Positions 59,426 through 64,000 of a stretch of 64,000 bases of DNA are shown here, in pieces. The stretch spans positions 1 through 64,000 of the forward strand of contig NZ_JBFRCU010000012.1 of the NCBI RefSeq assembly GCF_052113205.1, read 5' to 3'. Below the pieces are notes generated by a model. The model was not told the origin of the DNA. It worked only from the letters and a program-made list of their open reading frames with translations, and made no database searches. Both the position numbers and the translations under genes were made by a program. The stretch is from Inquilinus sp052113205. Lineage in GTDB: Bacteria > Pseudomonadota > Alphaproteobacteria > DSM-16000 > Inquilinaceae. Each line of letters opens with the position of its first letter. Within the stretch, counting starts at the first letter, position 1.

Positions 59426-62071
59426 CTAGTCACTGGGCTGCAGGGATGCGGCGGGAAGGCCGCCGTCGAACTGGTAGTGGAAGGTGTCGTCCCGCACGCC
59501 GATATGCAGCGCGCCGACCGGGCGGCCGTCCCGCTGCTCGGCCAGGATGTGCCGGCTGACCGCCGGCAGCAGCGTGCTGGTCAGGATGGCGTCGACCATG
59601 CGCCCGCCGCTGTCGACCTGGCGGGCGCGCCGGGCGATCAGCTCGGCCACGGCGTCGTCGCAGGTCAGCGGCACCTTGTGGGCCTGCATCATCCGGTCGG
59701 CGATGCGCTCCAGCCGCAGGCGGACGATGCGGTCCAGCATGCCGTCGCTCAACGCGTAGTATGGGACGAGCGTCATGCGGCCCAGCAGGGCCGGCGGGAA
59801 GACCTCGCGCAGCGGGCGGTGCAGCGCGCTCTCCAGCACCTCCGGTTCCGGCCGCGCCTCGGCGGCGCACAGCCGGGCGATCTGCTCGCCGCCGACATTC
59901 GAGGTCAGCAGGATCAGCGTGTTGCGGAAGTCGATCTTGCGGCCCTCGCCATCCTCCATCACGCCCTTGTCGAAGACCTGGAAGAAGATCTCGTGGACGT
60001 CCGGATGCGCCTTCTCGATCTCGTCGAGCAGGATCACCGCATGCGGCCGCCGCCGCACCGCCTCGGTCAGAACGCCGCCCTGGCCGTAGCCGACATAGCC
60101 GGGCGGGGCGCCCTTGAGCGACGAGACCGTGTGCGCCTCCTGGAACTCGCTCATGTTGATGGTGATCAGGTTGCTCTCGCCGCCCAGCAGGGTCTCGGCC
60201 AGCGCCAGCGCCGTCTCGGTCTTGCCGACGCCGGACGGGCCGCACAGCAGGAAGACGCCGATCGGCTTGGCGGGGTCGTCCAGGCCGGCGCGACTGGTCT
60301 GCACCCGCTGGGCGATCGCCTCCATGGCATGATCCTGGCCGACGACGCGCCGGCCCAGCGCGTCGGCGAGGGACAGCAGGGTGGTGGCCTCGTCCTTCAG
60401 CAGGCGGCCGACCGGGATGCCGGTCCAGTCCTGCACCACGGCGGCCACGGCGTTGCGGTCGACCCGGTCGAGCACCAGCGGCGCCTCCTCCTGGATCTCG
60501 CGCCATTCGCCGTCCAGCCGCCGCAGCTCGGCCGGATCGGCATCGCCGTCGGCGCGCAGCGCGGCCCGGGCCCGCTGGATCTCCTCGACCAGGCCGCGCT
60601 CGGCCTGCCAGCGGACATCGAGCCGCGCCGCTTCCTGCCTGGCCTCCTCGAGCGTCTCTTCCACCTCCGCCCGGCGCTCGCCGACATCGCCGCCATCGGC
60701 CTCCTCGCGGCCGAGCATCTCCAGCTCCAGCGTCAGGGCGTCGATCCGCTGCCGCTCATGCTCCAGCCGGTCGGGGCGGGCATGGCGGCTGACGGCGACC
60801 CGGGCGCAGGCGGTGTCCAGCAGGCTCAGCGACTTGTCCGGCAGCTGGCGGGCGGGGATGTAGCGCCGCGACAGCGCCACTGCCGCCTCCACCGCCTCGT
60901 CCAGGATCTCGACGCCGTGATGCTTCTCCAGCGCCTGCACCATGCGGCGCATCATGGTGACGGCCTGCGGCTCGTCCGGCTCGGCCACCGGGATGGCCTG
61001 GAAGCGCCGGCTCAGCGCCGGGTCCTTCTCGATGTACCGCTTGTACTCGGCCCAGGTGGTGGCGCCGATGGTCCGCAGCGTGCCGCGGGCCAAGGCGGGC
61101 TTCAGCATGTTGGCGGCGTCGCCGGTGCCTTCCTGGCCGCCGGCGCCGATCAGCGTGTGCGCCTCGTCGATGAACATGATCACCGGATGCGGCGCCGCCT
61201 GCACCTCGGCGATGACGTCGCGCAGGCGCTGCTCGAACTCGCCCTTCACCCCGGCACCGGCCTGCAGCAGGCCGAGGTCGAGCGCGTGCAGGGCGACGTC
61301 GCGCAGCGGCGCCGGAACCTCGCCGGCGACGATGCGCAGGGCCAGGCCCTCGACGATCGCGGTCTTCCCGACCCCGGCCTCGCCGGTCAGGATCGGGTTG
61401 TTCTGCCGCCGCCGCATCAGCACGTCGATGATCTGCCGGATCTCGGGGTCGCGGCCGATCACCGGGTCGAGCTTGCCGGCCCTGGCGCTCGCGGTCAGAT
61501 CCACGGTGTAGCGCGCCAGGGCGCCCCCGCGACTGCCCGCTGCCGATGGCGTCGCCCCGTCGGCGGCTTCCAGCGGCGCCTGCGCGGCCGTGGCCTCGGG
61601 CGAGCCACGGGTGATCGCCTCGAAGCCGTCGCGCAGCCGGTCCAGCGCCAGTTTGCCGAATTCGGGGGAGATCGCGAGCAAAGCGTGGCTGAGCGGGCGG
61701 CTGGACAGGCAGCCATAGAGCAGATGGCCGGAGCGGATGCGGTCGTCGCCGAAGGCCAGGGTCGCGACCAGCCAGCCCTCCTGGGTCGCGTCCTCGATGT
61801 GCTGCGACAGGTCGGAGACGGCGGTGGCGCCCCGCGGCAGCTTGTCGAGCGCCCGGGTCAGGTCGCGCGCCAGAATGCCCGGGTTGACGCCGAAGTTGCG
61901 CAGGATCCGCCCGAAATCGGACTCGGCGACCTCGTTCAGCTGGTGCAGCCAGTGGACCAGCTCGACATAGGCGTTGCCGCGCAGCTTGCAGAACGCCGTG
62001 GCGCTCTCGATCGCGGCGTAGCAGGGCGCGTTCAGCTTGCTGAACAGGTTCCGGCGGCTGATGCCCGTCAT
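59426..62071 (-). CDS. clpV: Type VI secretion AAA+ ATPase ClpV (TssH)
   Basis: An 881-residue ClpB-family ATPase of the ClpV1 type, which disassembles the contracted TssB/TssC sheath. The N-domain starts MTGISRRNLFSKLNAPCYAA and has the ClpV-type N-terminal repeat (EGWLVATLAFGDDRIRSGHLL). AAA1 has Walker A GEAGVGKT near residue 230 and Walker B MFIDEAHTLIGAGG. A coiled middle domain follows (LEHERQRIDALTLELEMLG). AAA2 has Walker A GPSGVGKT, Walker B ILLDEIEKAH and GYVGYGQGGVLTEAV. Start ATG shares one base with the TssG stop (TGATG). Confidence 0.95.
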   Translation of the reverse strand: MTGISRRNLFSKLNAPCYAAIESATAFCKLRGNAYVELVHWLHQLNEVAESDFGRILRNFGVNPGILARDLTRALDKLPRGATAVSDLSQHIEDATQEGWLVATLAFGDDRIRSGHLLYGCLSSRPLSHALLAISPEFGKLALDRLRDGFEAITRGSPEATAAQAPLEAADGATPSAAGSRGGALARYTVDLTASARAGKLDPVIGRDPEIRQIIDVLMRRRQNNPILTGEAGVGKTAIVEGLALRIVAGEVPAPLRDVALHALDLGLLQAGAGVKGEFEQRLRDVIAEVQAAPHPVIMFIDEAHTLIGAGGQEGTGDAANMLKPALARGTLRTIGATTWAEYKRYIEKDPALSRRFQAIPVAEPDEPQAVTMMRRMVQALEKHHGVEILDEAVEAAVALSRRYIPARQLPDKSLSLLDTACARVAVSRHARPDRLEHERQRIDALTLELEMLGREEADGGDVGERRAEVEETLEEARQEAARLDVRWQAERGLVEEIQRARAALRADGDADPAELRRLDGEWREIQEEAPLVLDRVDRNAVAAVVQDWTGIPVGRLLKDEATTLLSLADALGRRVVGQDHAMEAIAQRVQTSRAGLDDPAKPIGVFLLCGPSGVGKTETALALAETLLGGESNLITINMSEFQEAHTVSSLKGAPPGYVGYGQGGVLTEAVRRRPHAVILLDEIEKAHPDVHEIFFQVFDKGVMEDGEGRKIDFRNTLILLTSNVGGEQIARLCAAEARPEPEVLESALHRPLREVFPPALLGRMTLVPYYALSDGMLDRIVRLRLERIADRMMQAHKVPLTCDDAVAELIARRARQVDSGGRMVDAILTSTLLPAVSRHILAEQRDGRPVGALHIGVRDDTFHYQFDGGLPAASLQPSD

Positions 62072-63126
62072 CACGGACTCCACGAGGCTGTTTCGGGGGA
62101 TGCCGCGTCCGTCGGGCCAGGAAGCGGCGGGGTCGTCGTCAGGTCGTCGGCGTGGCGGCGCGAGCGGCGCTTGCCCATCCACCCGGTCCAGCCCAGCCGG
62201 CCGCTGCGGCCCAGCCGGACCGCCGGCACCTCGTCGCGGCGCAGGACCAAGTTGACCTCCCAGTCCAGCTCGTCGCCGATGTAGTTGCGGACGGTCTGGG
62301 CCATCTTGTCGAGGCCGGGGGCGCCGGGCAGCAGCCGCTCGTACTGGGCCAGCTCCAGCGGGCCGATGACGATGCGGAAGCGGTGGTGATAGACCTGGAT
62401 CCGGGCACCGGCGGTGGCGGTGCTGCCCAGCGTGCCGGTACCCGGGTCGCGGCCCAGCACGCACAGCGCGTCGCGCGGCAGCTGGACCCATTTCGGCACG
62501 AATTCGCGGATCTCGACCGGCGCGGCGAAGAAGCTGGCCAGGATGGCCCCCAGCCCTTCGGCGTTGCGGGTGTGCGAGGCCAGCCGGCCGGTGAAATGGA
62601 CCTTGGCCAGGTCGGGCATGGCGTCCCGGTCCTGCAGCGACTCCATGCCGAGACCGGCGAGGGCGCCGAGCTGCAGGGCGAAGCGGTCCTGCTGCGGCCG
62701 GTCGTGGCTCACCGTCGGCTCGCTCTCCGCCCAGGCGCGGAAGAACAGCGAGGCCATGCGGTGGTGGAAGATGTCGGCGAAACGGACCAGCGTCTCGTCG
62801 CCGGCGTTGTGCTGCCGCATCTGGGCGTATTCGGTCAGGTGCAGCGGCAGCGGCCCGTTCGACCCGAACAGCCCGAAGACATAGGTGGCCAGCCGGGCGG
62901 GGCCACCTTCCTCATCGGTCTCGGTCAGGCCCGCGATCGGCCGGGTCGGAAAGGCGAGCGCCGGCTGCTGCCCGATCCGCACCGGGTCCGAGCCCGGCCG
63001 GCTCGACTCGCCCAGCCGCGGGCGGTCCGGGCTGAGGGCATCGATCCGCCGCAGCGCCTGGAAGACGTCGAAATCGTGCGGTTCGGCGGCGACCGCGCTG
63101 AAAAAGCTGGTGAGGGCGTCCGGCAT
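62071..63126 (-). CDS. tssG: Type VI secretion baseplate subunit TssG
   Basis: A 351-residue baseplate wedge protein of the ImpH/TssG family. Landmarks: FDVFQALRRIDALSPDRPRLGESSRP (N-terminal), ATYVFGLFGSNGPLPLHLTEYAQMR, DIFHHRMASLFFRAWAES, REFVPKWVQLP, ATAGARIQVYHHRFRIVIGPL and FNYIGDEL-type end. It binds TssF and TssK in the wedge complex. ATG shares one base with the TssF stop (TGATG), and ClpV follows with the same overlap. Confidence 0.93.
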   Translation of the reverse strand: MPDALTSFFSAVAAEPHDFDVFQALRRIDALSPDRPRLGESSRPGSDPVRIGQQPALAFPTRPIAGLTETDEEGGPARLATYVFGLFGSNGPLPLHLTEYAQMRQHNAGDETLVRFADIFHHRMASLFFRAWAESEPTVSHDRPQQDRFALQLGALAGLGMESLQDRDAMPDLAKVHFTGRLASHTRNAEGLGAILASFFAAPVEIREFVPKWVQLPRDALCVLGRDPGTGTLGSTATAGARIQVYHHRFRIVIGPLELAQYERLLPGAPGLDKMAQTVRNYIGDELDWEVNLVLRRDEVPAVRLGRSGRLGWTGWMGKRRSRRHADDLTTTPPLPGPTDAASPETASWSP

Positions 63127-64000
63127 CAGACCACCGCCCGGCGGCCGATCATCGGCGGCCATCGCATCACCTCCCCGCGCTGCAGGGTCGACAGCACCAT
63201 CTCGGTGAAGCCGTTGATCGAGACATACTTGGCGAAGAACAGGTTCAGCACCGAGGCCAGCGGGAAGGTGCCGACGCCCTCGAAAGCCGCCTCGTCCAGG
63301 GTGACGCCTATCTCGATCCCGCGCGCCACCGCGGCCTGCCCGCCGCCCGGCAGGCGCCGGACCACGGCCTTCGACCGGACCTCCCGGATGCCGTCGATCT
63401 GCCGGGTGGCGGAGGCGTCGTCCGGGTCGACATAGAGACGCAGCAGCTCGCGCAGCGCCTCGGCGCCCTGATGGTCGGCCCGGTCGGAATTGGTGATCGA
63501 CAGGTAGTTCAGCGACAAATGGCTGATCAGCTTCCAGGCGACGTCGCCATTGGCGAAGGACGGTCGCGGCCGGCTCGGCAGCGACAGGCAGCGGACGCTG
63601 GTCACCGGGGCGCCGATCTCGAGCGTGAAGTCGGTCTCGCCCCGGCCGACCGGCAGCAGCAGCGGCAGGTCCCGGTTCGAGCACAGGCAGCGCAGCGACA
63701 GCTGGCGCAGATCGGCGGAGTAAGGGGCCGCCTGGCGGTCGACCAGCGAGACGAAGGTCTCGCTGCCGATATAGCCCGTGCGGGTGCCGTGCAGGCGCTG
63801 GTGCTCGGACAGCAGGCGCTGCTCGCGCCGCACCGTGTAGTAGCTGGAATGCTGCTCCCGCCGCCCGTGTTCATGGATGCTGTAGAAGGGCAGGAACGGC
63901 AGCGGGGCCGCGTCGTTGCTCTCACCCTCGCCGCTCATCTCCAGGATCGAGTGCAGCTCGATGTCGAGCGGCCGGATCCGGTCGACAACCACATGGTGCT
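63126..64000 (-). CDS. tssF: Type VI secretion baseplate subunit TssF (5' end outside window)
   Basis: The C-terminal 291 codons of an ImpG/VasA family protein; the frame is open to the window edge and the normal protein is about 600 residues. Landmarks: LPFYSIHEHGRREQHSSYYTVRRE, SLVDRQAAPYSADLRQLSLRCLCSNRDLP, WKLISHLSLNYLSIT and the C-terminal FFAKYVSINGFTEMVL with ending GEVMRWPPMIGRRAVV. Two TssF copies and one TssG form the wedge core. Genes for sheath, Hcp, TssE and TssK probably lie beyond the window upstream. Confidence 0.93.
   Translation of the reverse strand, partial: HHVVVDRIRPLDIELHSILEMSGEGESNDAAPLPFLPFYSIHEHGRREQHSSYYTVRREQRLLSEHQRLHGTRTGYIGSETFVSLVDRQAAPYSADLRQLSLRCLCSNRDLPLLLPVGRGETDFTLEIGAPVTSVRCLSLPSRPRPSFANGDVAWKLISHLSLNYLSITNSDRADHQGAEALRELLRLYVDPDDASATRQIDGIREVRSKAVVRRLPGGGQAAVARGIEIGVTLDEAAFEGVGTFPLASVLNLFFAKYVSINGFTEMVLSTLQRGEVMRWPPMIGRRAVV

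Noticed and set aside
56115..59429. A 1104-codon rightward open frame
   Set aside because: It lies opposite the TssM-like and VgrG genes; its sequence is Arg/Gly/Gln/Asp-rich low complexity typical of the antisense of GC-rich genes, with no domain.
59477..62284. A 935-codon rightward open frame
   Set aside because: Antisense shadow of clpV; composition is antisense-like and no motif is seen.

Overview
The window is 64 kb of GC-rich DNA with tightly packed operons, many ATGA or TGATG start/stop overlaps, frequent GTG/TTG starts, and two families of dispersed palindromic repeats of a kind common in alphaproteobacterial genomes. The gene content (several peptide-type and sugar-type ABC transporters with local GntR, LacI or IclR-type regulators, followed by a type VI secretion cluster) fits a metabolically versatile soil or plant-associated alphaproteobacterium, perhaps Rhodospirillales. 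That placement is an inference from style and content; no rRNA or other phylogenetic marker is present.

Region 1 (1-10.5 kb): a long leftward operon encodes a peptide-type ABC transporter (binding protein, DppB-like permease, a fused DppC-DppD permease/ATPase, DppF-like ATPase), a creatininase-family amidohydrolase, and a second binding protein with its ATPase that runs off the window. A divergent FadR-type GntR regulator and an FAD-linked oxidase lie to its right. A perfect 18-bp palindrome sits between the operon and the regulator. Region 2 (10.5-18.6 kb): a second leftward peptide-type ABC operon, a divergent GntR regulator with its own palindromic operators, then a mannonate dehydratase-family enzyme and a 5-dehydro-4-deoxyglucarate dehydratase.

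Region 3 (18.6-25.4 kb): a sugar ABC transporter whose binding protein carries an apparent one-base frameshift, a LacI regulator and a GH78 alpha-L-rhamnosidase. Two nearly identical 16-bp operators precede the transporter and the rhamnosidase and define a small local regulon. Region 4 (25.4-32.2 kb): a leftward cluster with a ribose/fructose-type ABC transporter, PhyH dioxygenase, LacI regulator, sugar isomerase and Gfo/Idh/MocA dehydrogenase, preceded by a duplicated operator-like repeat. Region 5 (32.5-36.8 kb): a rightward operon of a metal-dependent amidohydrolase, a 711-residue regulator with the unusual order IclR-HTH / sugar-binding-protein fold / second IclR-HTH / IclR effector domain, and an esterase or formamidase-like hydrolase.

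Region 6 (36.8-41.1 kb): palindromic repeats, then a response regulator with one intact and one degenerate receiver, a sensor histidine kinase, and a di-haem cytochrome c peroxidase. Region 7 (41.3-64 kb) is the most unusual part. A type VI secretion cluster (TssF, TssG, ClpV, VgrG) adjoins a threonine-phosphorylation module (PpkA-like kinase, separate VWA lipoprotein, TagT/TagS-like ABC transporter, TagR-like SUMF1 protein). Next to it are a 1045-residue membrane iron-sulfur protein ending in an FHA domain and a TerB-like/flavin/2Fe-2S reductase. The cluster also holds a short TssM-like protein lacking the cytoplasmic NTPase part and an M23 endopeptidase whose N-terminus resembles a degenerate PP2C phosphatase. 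Together these suggest a phospho-signalling system on a secretion machine coupled to an electron-transfer module; the coupling is inferred from gene order and domains only.
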